This document shows, piece by piece, positions 7,153 through 15,715 of a DNA stretch of 64,000 bases. The stretch covers positions 1-64,000 of the forward strand of contig NZ_NHSF01000069.1 in the NCBI RefSeq assembly GCF_016653295.1, written 5' to 3'. The stretch is from Halochromatium salexigens. Its GTDB lineage: Bacteria; Pseudomonadota; Gammaproteobacteria; Chromatiales; Chromatiaceae. Within the stretch, counting starts at the first letter, position 1; the number at the start of each line of letters is the position of its first letter. The notes under the pieces are model-generated. The model worked only from the letters and a program-made list of their open reading frames with translations, searched no databases and was not told the DNA's origin. The translations under genes and the position numbers were made by a program.

Positions 7153-8412
7153 ATGAGTGATTCTGCGACCTCTGGGCTCGAAACCTATCTCGTCGGCGGC
7201 GCGGTGCGCGATCGGCTGCTCGGGCTCGCGTTCGAGGAGCGCGATTATGTGGTCGTCGGCGCCGATGCCAATGAGATGCTGCGGCGCGGCTTTCTGCCCG
7301 TGGGCAAGGAGTTCCCGGTGTTCCTGCATCCGCGGACCAGGGAGGAATATGCGCTGGCGCGCACCGAGCGCAAGACCGCGCCGGGCTACCACGGTTTCGT
7401 CTTCCATGCCGAGCCGAGCGTGACCCTGGAGCAGGATCTCGCGCGTCGGGACCTGACCATCAATGCGCTCGCCGAGACCGCCGATGGGCGCATCATCGAT
7501 CCCTATGGCGGCCTGGCCGATCTCGAGCAGCGGCGCTTGCGCCACATCTCGCCGGCGTTCGGCGAAGACCCGGTGCGCATCCTGCGCAGCGCGCGCTTCG
7601 CCGCCCGGCTGTGGGGGCTCGGCTTTGAGATCGCCGAGGAGACCCTGGGCCTGATGCGGCGCATGGTCGCGGCCGGCGAGGTCGATGCCTTGGTGCCAGA
7701 GCGGGTCTGGGCCGAACTCTCCAAACTGCTCAACGAGCCGCGCGCCGGCGCGCGCCTGTCGGTGTTCTTCGAGACCCTGCGCGCCTGCGGTGCGCTGCAA
7801 CGGCTGCTGCCCGAGCTGGACCGGCTCTGGGGGGTGCCGCAGCCGGCCAAGTGGCACCCCGAGATCGACACCGGGGTGCATGTGATGCTGGTGCTCGACA
7901 CCGCGGCGCGGCTCTCGCCAGAGGCCGAGGTGCGCTTCGCGGCACTCTGCCATGATCTCGGTAAGGGCAACACCCCGCCCGAGATCCTGCCCAGTCATCA
8001 CGGCCACGAAGAGCGCGGCGTCAGCCTGCTCGCCGAGGTCTGCGCGCGGCTGCGGGTGCCGAAGCGCTATTGTGAGCTGGCGCGGATCACCGCTCGTTTC
8101 CACGGCCAGGTGCACAAGGTCGATGAGCTGCGCGCCGCGACCATCCAGGATCTGTTCGATGGGGTCGATCTGTTCCGCCGCCCCGAGCGCTTCGAGCAGA
8201 TGCTGACCGCCTGCGAGGCCGATTTTCGCGGCCGCACCGGCTACGAGGAGCGCGAATATCCGCAGGCCGCGCTTTTGCGCCGGCTGGCGAGCGCGGCGCG
8301 TGCCGTGGATGCTGCCGCCATCGCCCAGGCGAGCGAATCCAAGGCCCTGATCCCACAGCGGTTGCGCGAAGCGCGCATCCGCGCGATCCACCAGACACGA
8401 AAGGCGACCTGA
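7153..8412 (+). CDS. cca: CCA tRNA nucleotidyltransferase (multifunctional, with HD domain)
   Basis: The product is 419 aa. It adds or repairs the 3' CCA end of tRNAs. The N-terminal nucleotidyltransferase domain shows YLVGGAVRDRLLG and a DY metal-binding pair in ERDYVVVG. Next come the RTERK and RRDLTINALA motifs that select CTP and ATP, then EDPVRILRSARFAARL. The C-terminal HD phosphohydrolase domain has H-D at 267-268 in LCHDLGKG, as in the E. coli-type multifunctional enzyme of similar length. The stop overlaps the next start as TGATG. The start ATG 7153 gives the standard N-terminus. Confidence 0.95.
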   Translation: MSDSATSGLETYLVGGAVRDRLLGLAFEERDYVVVGADANEMLRRGFLPVGKEFPVFLHPRTREEYALARTERKTAPGYHGFVFHAEPSVTLEQDLARRDLTINALAETADGRIIDPYGGLADLEQRRLRHISPAFGEDPVRILRSARFAARLWGLGFEIAEETLGLMRRMVAAGEVDALVPERVWAELSKLLNEPRAGARLSVFFETLRACGALQRLLPELDRLWGVPQPAKWHPEIDTGVHVMLVLDTAARLSPEAEVRFAALCHDLGKGNTPPEILPSHHGHEERGVSLLAEVCARLRVPKRYCELARITARFHGQVHKVDELRAATIQDLFDGVDLFRRPERFEQMLTACEADFRGRTGYEEREYPQAALLRRLASAARAVDAAAIAQASESKALIPQRLREARIRAIHQTRKAT

Positions 8413-9122
8413 TGGCGAATTTCCAGGGACATTTGACCGGCGGCGTGCTGATCTCCGGGATCGCCGCCTTCGCCGCCTATGGCCAAGGCCTGATCGACAG
8501 CACCGAGACCCAGGTGCTGTTCGTCATCGGCACCACGGCGAGCCTGTTGCCGGATATCGATGCCGACGACTCGAAGCCGGTGCGCGCGTTGTTCAACAGC
8601 GTTGGCATCATCCTTGGCTTCATGGTGGCGTTTGAGTTGGACAGCCATGTGCCGATCGAGGTCGGTGTGCTTGGGCAGATCGCAATCTGGGTCGTCGTGA
8701 CGCTGTTCGTTGCCTTTCCGCTGCGCTGGGCATTTGCGCGCCTGACCGTGCACCGTGGCGTTTGGCACACCCTGTTGATGGCCTTCGTGCTGGCGCTGGC
8801 GATGACCGTGGCGGCGGACCTTTGGCTGGAGGTCGAGCCCTTACTGGCCTGGCTGGCCGGCGGCTTTGTGCTGCTCGGTTATCTGACCCATCTCACCTTG
8901 GACGAGATCGCGAGTGTCGATCTGCTCGGCCGGCGTGTGAAACGCTCGTTCGGCACCGCCCTCAAGCCGCTCAGCCTGCGCGCCTGGCCCTGGTCGCTGT
9001 TGCTGATCGGCGCGACGGTGTGGCTGCTCGGGATGACTCCCGACCCGACCCCGGTGCTCGCCGGTATCGGTCAGTTGGGCATTCCCACCGAGCCGTTGGT
9101 CGCGCACTGGCCGCGTTGGTGA
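8412..9122 (+). CDS. YdjM-like (LexA-binding, inner-membrane) metal-dependent hydrolase family
   Basis: The product is 236 aa, mostly hydrophobic. It begins with FQGHLTGGVLISGI and has the acidic motif LLPDIDADDSKPVR and the histidine motif HRGVWHT, the pattern of the PF04307 family (YdjM, DUF457). In those proteins His and Asp residues could bind a metal at the membrane face. At least five hydrophobic segments are visible. Biochemical activity is unproven for most members. The start is coupled to the cca stop by TGATG, but no functional link with tRNA maturation is evident. Confidence 0.82.
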   Translation: MANFQGHLTGGVLISGIAAFAAYGQGLIDSTETQVLFVIGTTASLLPDIDADDSKPVRALFNSVGIILGFMVAFELDSHVPIEVGVLGQIAIWVVVTLFVAFPLRWAFARLTVHRGVWHTLLMAFVLALAMTVAADLWLEVEPLLAWLAGGFVLLGYLTHLTLDEIASVDLLGRRVKRSFGTALKPLSLRAWPWSLLLIGATVWLLGMTPDPTPVLAGIGQLGIPTEPLVAHWPRW

Positions 9123-9147
9123 GGCGAATCGGCTTGGCCCCGTCTCG

Positions 9148-9531
9148 TTAGACGACGTCGTCCTTGTTGGCGGCCTTGGGGTTGGGGCCGTACTGATTGG
9201 CGCCGTCCACGCTCTCTTGGATCAGGAAGAAGATCAGGATGATGGGGCCAACGATGGGGATCAGCGCGATCAGCACCCACCAGCCGGTGCGGCCGGTGTC
9301 GTGCAGACGCCGCACGGCCACCGCCAGACCGGGGAGCAGCACCGCGAGTGCGTAGAGGCCGCTGAGCAGCCCCATGCCGGCTTCCGGATCGAGCGTGCCG
9401 AGCATGTCGTCGATGATCAGCAGCGCGGTGATGATCAGAAAATTGATCAGGAAGTAATACCAGTACTCCTTGCGGCGGCTGCGACCAGTGAACACCGTGT
9501 ACTTCCGCAAGACCTCAAGATACCAATTCAT
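9148..9531 (-). CDS. DUF805 family inner-membrane protein
   Basis: The product is 127 aa. The N-terminus MNWYLEVLRKYTVFTGRSRRKEYWY is the classic DUF805 opening, in which F-x-G-R-x-R-R-x-E-Y-W precedes the first membrane helix. Hydrophobic segments follow (FFLINFLIITALLII, LYALAVLLPGLAVAVRRLHD, WWVLIALIPIVGPIILIFFLI). The R-R-L-H-D-T-G-R-T-G motif of the family is present. The function is unknown. The gene stands alone on the minus strand between the YdjM-like gene and prpE. Confidence 0.88.
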   Translation of the reverse strand: MNWYLEVLRKYTVFTGRSRRKEYWYYFLINFLIITALLIIDDMLGTLDPEAGMGLLSGLYALAVLLPGLAVAVRRLHDTGRTGWWVLIALIPIVGPIILIFFLIQESVDGANQYGPNPKAANKDDVV

Positions 9532-9771
9532 TTTTCTACCTTTTTTGAGTTGTGCGCATCGACCGTGAACCAGCGATCGTCGATGATCCTGTTAGGATCG
9601 ATCCGATGCAAGTCTTCGCTAGCCCAGCTGTGACGTCAGGTGACGTGCTCGGCTCATCTTGATCCCTTAGACTCGGTACGCTCGCGGCCTGGTGAATACA
9701 GGCTGCGGTGGACTGCGGCGTGCCCGGAAACGCCACTAAAACACGAGTACGACCACCTGGGGAGCTTGACG

Positions 9772-11664
9772 ATGCCAACCTATGCCGAAATCTATCAGCG
9801 CTCGATCGAACACCCTGGGGCCTTCTGGGCCGAGGCCGCCGAGGGCCTGCACTGGGAGCAGCGCTGGGAGCAGGTGCTCGATCGCACAGCGCAGCCAACC
9901 CCGCGCTGGTTCGCGGGCGGGCGGCTGAATACCTGCTACAACGCGCTCGATCGGCACGTCGACGCCGGCCACGGCGAGCGTCTGGCGCTGATCTACGACA
10001 GCCCGGTTACCGATCAAATCCAGCGCTACAGCTATCAGGCGTTGCGCGATCAGGTCGCGGCACTCGCCGGCGCGATTGCCGCGCAGGGGGTCGGCCGCGG
10101 CGATCGGGTGATCATCTACATGCCGATGATCCCAGAGGCGGCCATGGCGATGCTCGCCTGCGCGCGTCTCGGCGCGATCCATTCAGTCGTGTTCGGCGGC
10201 TTCGCGGCGCGCGAGCTGGCGACCCGCATCGATGATTGCCAGCCCAAGCTCGTGCTCTCGGCCTCCTGCGGCATCGAGCCGAACCGGACAGTCGCCTACA
10301 AGCCGCTGATCGATGCGGCCATCGAGCAGGCCACGCACAAGCCCACAGCCTGCATCATCAAGCAACGCCCGCCGCTCGCCGCCGAGCTGCAGCCGGGGCG
10401 CGATCTCGACTGGGACGAGGCAGTGGCGGCGGCCGAGCCCGCCGACTGCGTGCCGGTCGCGGCTACCGATCCGCTCTACATCCTCTACACCTCCGGCACC
10501 ACCGGTCGACCCAAGGGCGTGGTGCGCGACAACGGCGGCCATGCGGTGGCGTTGCACTGGTCGATGGCGAACATCTACGGCGCGCACGCCGGCGATGTGT
10601 TCTGGGCCGCCTCCGATGTCGGCTGGGTGGTTGGTCATAGCTACATCATCTACGGGCCGCTGCTGGCCGGCTGCACCACGCTGATCTATGAGGGCAAGCC
10701 GGTCGGTACGCCCGATCCGGGCGCGTTCTGGCGCGTGGTCAGCGAGCATGGCGTCAAGGTGATGTTCACCGCGCCGACCGCGATCCGCGCGATCAAGAAG
10801 GACGACCCCAAGGGCGAGCATCTGGCGCGCTACGATCTCAGCGGTCTGCAGAGCCTGTTCCTGGCCGGCGAGCGCTGCGATCCGGACACCCTGCATTGGG
10901 CCGAGGTCCTGCTCGAGAAGCCAGTCATCGATCACTGGTGGCAGACCGAGACCGGCTGGGCCATCGCCGCCAATCCGCTCGGCATCGAGCAGCTGCCGAT
11001 CAAGGCCGGCTCGCCGACCCGCGCCATGGTCGGCTATGACGTGCGCATCCTCGATGATCAGGGGCAAGAACGCCCGGTCGGCGAGATGGGTGATCTCTGC
11101 CTCAAGCTGCCGCTGCCGCCCGGCTGCCTGCCGACCCTCTGGAACAACGATGAGCGCTTCCGCGAAGCCTATCTGAGCGCCCACCCGGGCTACTACCTCA
11201 GTGGCGACGCCGGCTTCAAGGATGCCGACGACTACATCTGGATCATGAGCCGCACCGATGACGTGATCAACGTCGCCGGACACCGGCTCTCGACCGGACA
11301 GATCGAGGAGGTGCTGGCGAGCCATCCGGATGTCGCCGAGTGCGCGGTCATCGGCGTGCACGATGCGCTCAAGGGGCAGCTGCCGCTGGGGCTGGTGGTG
11401 CTCAAGGCCGGCGTCGAGCGCGGTGTGGCCGAGCTGAATGCCGAGCTGATCCAACGTGTGCGCGATCAGATCGGCCCGGTCGCGGCCTTCAAGCTCGTGG
11501 CCATCGTCTCGCGACTGCCGAAGACGCGCTCGGGCAAGATCCTGCGCAGCACCATGGTCAAGATCGCCGATCATGAAACCTGGACCATGCCGGCGACCAT
11601 CGATGATCCGGCGATCCTCGACGAGATCGCCGCCTCGCTGCGGGAGATGGGGTATGCCCGGTGA
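9772..11664 (+). CDS. prpE: Propionyl-CoA synthetase (AMP-forming acyl-CoA ligase)
   Basis: The product is 630 aa from ATG 9772, which has GGGAG 8 bases upstream. A longer frame from 9640 has no ribosome-binding site and an atypical N-terminus. It activates propionate to propionyl-CoA via propionyl-AMP. The AMP-binding P-loop YTSGTTGRPKGVVRDNGGH marks the PrpE subfamily. WWQTETGWAI forms the acyl/adenylate pocket, and the catalytic lysine is near residue 589 in TRSGKILRSTM. It feeds the methylcitrate cycle encoded by prpBCD about 4 kb downstream on the same strand. Its stop overlaps the GTG of a DUF4258 gene. Acetyl-CoA synthetase is the alternative; the P-loop sequence favours PrpE. Confidence 0.92.
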   Translation: MPTYAEIYQRSIEHPGAFWAEAAEGLHWEQRWEQVLDRTAQPTPRWFAGGRLNTCYNALDRHVDAGHGERLALIYDSPVTDQIQRYSYQALRDQVAALAGAIAAQGVGRGDRVIIYMPMIPEAAMAMLACARLGAIHSVVFGGFAARELATRIDDCQPKLVLSASCGIEPNRTVAYKPLIDAAIEQATHKPTACIIKQRPPLAAELQPGRDLDWDEAVAAAEPADCVPVAATDPLYILYTSGTTGRPKGVVRDNGGHAVALHWSMANIYGAHAGDVFWAASDVGWVVGHSYIIYGPLLAGCTTLIYEGKPVGTPDPGAFWRVVSEHGVKVMFTAPTAIRAIKKDDPKGEHLARYDLSGLQSLFLAGERCDPDTLHWAEVLLEKPVIDHWWQTETGWAIAANPLGIEQLPIKAGSPTRAMVGYDVRILDDQGQERPVGEMGDLCLKLPLPPGCLPTLWNNDERFREAYLSAHPGYYLSGDAGFKDADDYIWIMSRTDDVINVAGHRLSTGQIEEVLASHPDVAECAVIGVHDALKGQLPLGLVVLKAGVERGVAELNAELIQRVRDQIGPVAAFKLVAIVSRLPKTRSGKILRSTMVKIADHETWTMPATIDDPAILDEIAASLREMGYAR

Positions 11665-11885
11665 GCGAGCGTTGTCTCAGACGCAAGATCCAGCGCGAAT
11701 GGATTGCGAGGGCGTTGGAGCGCCCGGCTCGCATCGAGGATGATCCAGATGACGCCGATTTAGCCCATGTGCTGTGCCTGGTTCCGGAACGCGCCTTTCG
11801 CGTGTTGCGCGTTATCTACAACGAGACGGTCGATCCGGTCGCGATCGTGACGGCCTATTTCGATGATGAGGTAAAAGACCTGTGA
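11661..11885 (+). CDS. DUF4258 protein, candidate RelE-like toxin
   Basis: The product is 74 aa from GTG 11661, which overlaps the prpE stop as GTGA. The sequence (IQREWIARALERPARIEDDP, then FRVLRVIYNETVDPVAIVTAYFDDE) matches the DUF4258 pattern, a compact RelE/BrnT-like fold in which the last strands read VLRVVY..VVTAYFD. DUF4258 genes are commonly paired with a DUF2283 gene, as here, and the pair is regarded as a toxin-antitoxin-like module. The N-terminus seems a little short because the usual leading strand with a histidine is missing, so activity is uncertain. Confidence 0.75.
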   Translation: MSERCLRRKIQREWIARALERPARIEDDPDDADLAHVLCLVPERAFRVLRVIYNETVDPVAIVTAYFDDEVKDL

Positions 11886-12070
11886 AGCTGGAATTCGACG
11901 CCGGGGCGGACGCCGCCTATTTCGAGATCTCCTCCTCCGAGGTTGAGACCACCAAGACGATCGAGCCAGGCATCAATGCTGACTACGATGCCGAAGGCCA
12001 TTTGGTCGGTATCGAGGTCCTGTCGGTGAGCAAGCGCATCCGCTCGCCGTCGCTGGACGATGCCGCCTGA
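11882..12070 (+). CDS. DUF2283 protein, candidate antitoxin partner
   Basis: The product is 62 aa from GTG 11882, which overlaps the DUF4258 stop as GTGA. The sequence begins MKLEFDAGADAAYFEIS, continues TKTIEPGINADYDAEGHLVGIEVLSVSKR and is a textbook DUF2283 domain (D-x2-A-D-A-x-Y, then D-x-D-x2-G-x-L-x-G-I-E-V-L). The function is unproven; the tight coupling to DUF4258 supports a two-component toxin-antitoxin-like unit. The C-terminus is short and charged. Confidence 0.8.
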   Translation: MKLEFDAGADAAYFEISSSEVETTKTIEPGINADYDAEGHLVGIEVLSVSKRIRSPSLDDAA

Positions 12071-12628
12071 GGTCTTCCCGTTGCCTGTTGTTCAGCTATC
12101 CGGCGTCATTGGCCAATCATTCCACAGGTAGCGTTAGCGACTTGTCTGGCCACACGTTTGGTGAGGTGACGCCCGTTCCACTTTGGCCCAGAATTCGATC
12201 TGGCCCGGAATGATGCATTGCTCGGCAGCAGCGGTCGATGCGGCTTTCTTGACCTCAGCGGCCGGGCTTCTCCCTACGCTGGAGCCAGACCTCTAATCCT
12301 TGGGCGTTCAGCTCTAGTTCACCACCTCGTGCGGCAAGGTCGCTCGCTTCTCGCTATATATAAAATGCAATACTTCTAAACCATTTTGACGTGTAGACAA
12401 ACCCAATCACAATGCCGGCATCGCTTACAGAACTTGCCGAGCCTTGAGCTGTAGAGGGTACCGGGGAGAGGGTCGGCTCACGTCGGGGTCAGGTGCGCTC
12501 CCGCGACCGGGGACTTGATCGCGGAGGTCGCCCGCCCGATTGGTTTCCGCGCCAGCCTCATCCGTGCGTGTCCCTGGTTCGGGCTCTGGGTGCGCAGTGC
12601 CTCGATCAATCTTGATTTCCACTTGGCC
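12071..12628. other. Intergenic stretch with minus-strand gene remnants
   Basis: No intact gene is visible. On the minus strand 12255-12353 reads ASDLAARGGELELNAQGLEV then WLQRREKPGR before a stop. A shifted frame at 12134-12250 reads EQCIIPGQIEFWAKVERA, which recalls the QIEHWAxIGRA motif of ParD-like antitoxins. I take these as decayed toxin-antitoxin-type fragments. Around 12350-12420 the sequence is unusually AT-rich for this genome (TATATATAAAATGCAATAC), a possible recombination scar or promoter. Identification of the fragments is tentative. Confidence 0.35.
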
Positions 12629-14854
12629 TCAGGCGGTGCAGACTCGGTCTCTTCCTTGCGCTTTGGCGCGATAGAGGGCGCTGTCTGCGCGTGTGATGAG
12701 GTTGTTGATGTCTTCTGACGCGCGGTACTGGGCGACGCCGAAACTCGCGGTGATGGGTCTGCCAATTCCGAGGTCGCTCTCGGCAACGCGTTGCCTGAGT
12801 AACTCGGCCAATTGGGTGGCGGATTCCAGATCGGTTTGCGGACAGAGCAACAGAAACTCCTCGCCGCCCCAGCGCACGACCAAATCGCAACTCCGGCTTT
12901 TGTTAACAAACAATTGCGCGAACGCGATGAGCACGCGATCACCGGCATCATGACCGAGATTGTCATTGACGGTCTTGAAATGGTCGACATCGGCAATGAT
13001 TAACGACAGTGCACTCTTGTAACGCTCCGCGCGGACAATCTCTTGGGTCATGATATCAACAAACTTGTGCCGGTTGGCGACGCCGGTCAGTTGGTCGGTG
13101 GTCGAGAGCACCTCAAGCTGCCGATTGGCCTCCTGCAGGCGGCGGTTGTAGCCGGACATGAGGCGATCACGATAGAACAACAGCAAGCCGATCACGCCAA
13201 GCGCGCCGACTATCTTAAACAACAACGGACGATCAAGCTCCTTGACGGTCTCCACTGAGGTCCAGCGCGACACGGCTTGGTCGACCTCTTGCGCAGACAA
13301 GGACTCCACGGCTTTACTGTAGATCGACAGCAACAGGGGATCATCGCCGCGCACGCCGACTGTTAGCGCATAGCGCTCCTCAAGCTTGCCGGCAATCTTG
13401 ACGTCGGTGAACTGGTATTTGCGCATCGCATAGCCGATGGTCACGCTGGTGTCGATGAAGCCGAATACCCGCCCCTCGCGCACAGCCTCAAGCCCGGTGC
13501 GTGGATTCTCCACCTCAATTAGTTGGATGCCAGGGTAGCGACGACGAAAAATCTCTTCGAGTGCGTGATGGCGAATCACCGCAAAGGTTTTATCGGAGGC
13601 ATCCAGGATGCTATCGATAAAGGGTTGCTCTTGGCCGGTGGCGACGACCAAGGGCACATCCAGAAAGGCGGGGGTGAAACTGAGAAAGGACAAGCGCTCG
13701 GGCGTCTCCACTGCTGCCGAGAGCAGATCGCAGCGCCCTTCACGGGCGGCTTGCAGCGACTCGGCCCAGGTTGCGGTGGGCAGGATCTCGAGCCTGATAT
13801 CGAGCCGCTTGGCCAGTGCGTGATGGATGTCGGCAATCATCCCCCGATAGTGGCCGTCATCGTCCAGGTGCTCGTAGGGCATCCATTGCGGATCGACGCA
13901 CAGGCGCAGCGGCTGCTGATCGAGGAGATGGCTGCGCTCCTCGGGGTTCAGCGCCACCAGTTGCTTGGGGTCACCGCCCCAGTTGAAGAACCAGCGCCGG
14001 TGAATCGCCACCCGTTCTTGCGGCGGAATCGCGGCCAGGCCTTTGTTGAGAATACTCAGCGCCTCGGGCCAGTCATTGCGCACCGAGAACACCTCATCCA
14101 AGGTCTCGCCAAGATTGGTCGCAACTTCCAGGGTGGGCAGGCCGATCCGGCTGGCCGCCAAGAGTGTCGCACTGTTGCCGAAGGTGGCATCGGCCTCGCC
14201 GCGGTCAACCGCGAGGATGGCGTCGGCAACATCGTCTAAAAGGATGAGTTCGGCACCAGCGACACCGCGCGCCAGCTTTTCGTCTGCTAGGTTGCCGCGC
14301 TGCACTGCCAGGGTCTTGCCGGCCAAATCCCGAGCCGAACGGATGTTTGCCGGGTTGCCACTGGCGACCAGCAACATTTTGCGCAACGAAATATAGGGGC
14401 TGGAAAAGTTCAGAAAGTCTCGGCGCTCCTCATGGACGACGCTGCTACTGAGACCATCGATGCGACGCTCCCGTGCCGCCGCCAGCATGTCGCTCCAGCA
14501 CCCCAGCACCAACTCGAAGTTGGCACCGGTCAGCGCATTGACGCGTTCCAGAATATCGGCATCGTAGCCACGAATGCTGCCATCCGCCGCCGCGATGACG
14601 TAAGGCTCCCAGGTCTCATCACTGCCCAAAAGAATGCGCGGATGCTGGCGGAGAAAGGCCTGTTCCGCGTCCGTCAGAACCACCTTGGTGTCAGGCTCGG
14701 CGGAGTCGGCCCAGAGCAGCTGCGGGGCCGGCATGAGCGCCGCGCAGAGAAGCGCTGCGACGGCTATAAGATAGGGGGAGCGCCTGAAGCGGCATTGCAT
14801 GTGCATCGTTTGACTTGACTCAGGGGCCTTTCTCAACCGCTTCCGGTATGACAT
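12629..14854 (-). CDS. Diguanylate cyclase with tandem periplasmic solute-binding sensor domains
   Basis: The product is 741 aa, or slightly shorter if translation starts at the Met at residue 17 or 19. A signal/anchor segment (LIAVAALLCAALMPAPQLLWA) leads into two SBP_bac_3-like domains, about 60-300 (FLRQHPRILLGSDETWEPYV) and 315-545 (LRLCVDPQWMPYEHLDDDGHY). One transmembrane helix (IVGALGVIGLLLFYRDRLM) and a short coiled coil follow. The C-terminal GGDEF domain opens TDQLTGVANR and has the active site RWGGEEF. The inhibitory RxxD site (RSCD) lies five residues upstream, so product inhibition is expected. It probably makes cyclic di-GMP in response to a periplasmic amino-acid-like ligand. 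Confidence 0.9.
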   Translation of the reverse strand: MSYRKRLRKAPESSQTMHMQCRFRRSPYLIAVAALLCAALMPAPQLLWADSAEPDTKVVLTDAEQAFLRQHPRILLGSDETWEPYVIAAADGSIRGYDADILERVNALTGANFELVLGCWSDMLAAARERRIDGLSSSVVHEERRDFLNFSSPYISLRKMLLVASGNPANIRSARDLAGKTLAVQRGNLADEKLARGVAGAELILLDDVADAILAVDRGEADATFGNSATLLAASRIGLPTLEVATNLGETLDEVFSVRNDWPEALSILNKGLAAIPPQERVAIHRRWFFNWGGDPKQLVALNPEERSHLLDQQPLRLCVDPQWMPYEHLDDDGHYRGMIADIHHALAKRLDIRLEILPTATWAESLQAAREGRCDLLSAAVETPERLSFLSFTPAFLDVPLVVATGQEQPFIDSILDASDKTFAVIRHHALEEIFRRRYPGIQLIEVENPRTGLEAVREGRVFGFIDTSVTIGYAMRKYQFTDVKIAGKLEERYALTVGVRGDDPLLLSIYSKAVESLSAQEVDQAVSRWTSVETVKELDRPLLFKIVGALGVIGLLLFYRDRLMSGYNRRLQEANRQLEVLSTTDQLTGVANRHKFVDIMTQEIVRAERYKSALSLIIADVDHFKTVNDNLGHDAGDRVLIAFAQLFVNKSRSCDLVVRWGGEEFLLLCPQTDLESATQLAELLRQRVAESDLGIGRPITASFGVAQYRASEDINNLITRADSALYRAKAQGRDRVCTA

Positions 14855-14921
14855 GCCACAGCCCGATTAGCAAGTTTCTCAGGGTGGCTTGGATCTCCTA
14901 TCCGTCTGATTCTGTCGACAC

Positions 14922-14954
14922 ATCTTGCTTCATCTGCTAGAGTCATCGCAAGAT
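14922..14954. promoter_or_regulatory. Inverted repeat between divergent genes; candidate GntR operator
   Basis: ATCTTGC at 14922-14928 is followed after 19 bases by its perfect complement GCAAGAT at 14948-14954. It lies in the 146-base divergent region between the diguanylate cyclase and the GntR regulator start. Autoregulation by the adjacent GntR protein is the simplest reading. The half-sites are further apart than in a typical FadR-type operator, so this is a guess. Confidence 0.3.
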
Positions 14955-15000
14955 AAGCCGAAATGACCCAAAAGGTGTTGACACTTTGCTGGCGCCAGCG

Positions 15001-15681
15001 ATGAATGACTCCTCCCTGATCGCCCTTGAGCCGAGCACTGGCGGCACCCTGACGGATCGCCTGTTCGAGGCCCTGCAACAAGCGATCGTCGAGGGTGAGA
15101 TGCCGCAGGGCAGCAAGATCAGCGAGCCCGAGCTGGCGCGCCGTCATGGTGTGAGCCGGGGCTCGTTGCGCGCGGCCATTGCCCGGCTCGAGGCCTGCAA
15201 ATTGGTCGAACGCAAGCCGAACCTGGGTGCGCGCGTGGTCGAACTCAGCGCGGCGCAGTTGATCGAGATCTTTCAGTTGCGCGAGGCGCTCGAAGGGATG
15301 GCGGCACGTCTCGCCGCGCAGGCGATGACCACCGCTGAGATCGATGCGCTCGGCGCCCTGCTCGAGCAGCACGGGCAGCAGATCGAGCAGGAGCAAGGCC
15401 AAGTCTATTTCCAAAAACAAGGCGATCTCGACTTCCATTTCCGGATCGTTAAGGGCAGCAAGAACCGGCAGCTGATCGCGCTCTTGTGCGAAGACCTCTA
15501 TCACCTGCTGCGGATGTACCGGGTGCAGTTTGGGATGCGCAGCCAGCGCTCGCGGCAAGCCTTCGATGAGCACTGTTACCTGCTCAATGCGCTCCGCGCG
15601 CGCGACCCGGAAATGGCCGAGCTGGTGATGCGCCAACATGTGCGCTCATCGCGCCGTAATCTTGAGCAGGCGCTGGCCTGA
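15001..15681 (+). CDS. GntR/FadR-family transcriptional regulator of the prp genes
   Basis: The product is 226 aa. The N-terminal winged helix ([21 protein letters not shown], then [20 protein letters not shown], then [19 protein letters not shown]) is typical GntR. An all-helical FCD-type effector domain follows, with [15 protein letters not shown] and metal/ligand-site residues in DFHFRIV and [11 protein letters not shown] chose ATG 15001; a TTG five codons upstream is less likely. It sits 34 bases before prpB on the same strand. GntR regulators are known to control prpBC-type operons in many Proteobacteria, so regulation of prpBCD by a propionate-derived ligand is likely but inferred. Confidence 0.88.
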   Translation: MNDSSLIALEPSTGGTLTDRLFEALQQAIVEGEMPQGSKISEPELARRHGVSRGSLRAAIARLEACKLVERKPNLGARVVELSAAQLIEIFQLREALEGMAARLAAQAMTTAEIDALGALLEQHGQQIEQEQGQVYFQKQGDLDFHFRIVKGSKNRQLIALLCEDLYHLLRMYRVQFGMRSQRSRQAFDEHCYLLNALRARDPEMAELVMRQHVRSSRRNLEQALA

Positions 15682-15715
15682 TCTGAGACCAAGACCACCA
15701 CCAAGGAGATCAACC

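Noticed and set aside
9631-9638. TGACGTCA palindrome upstream of prpE
   Set aside because: Only 8 bp, single copy, about 130 bases from the start and not matching a bacterial operator that I can name.
14978-14983. TTGACA box as a promoter for the GntR gene
   Set aside because: A -10 box at normal spacing would fall inside the coding region beginning at 15001, and none is seen there.
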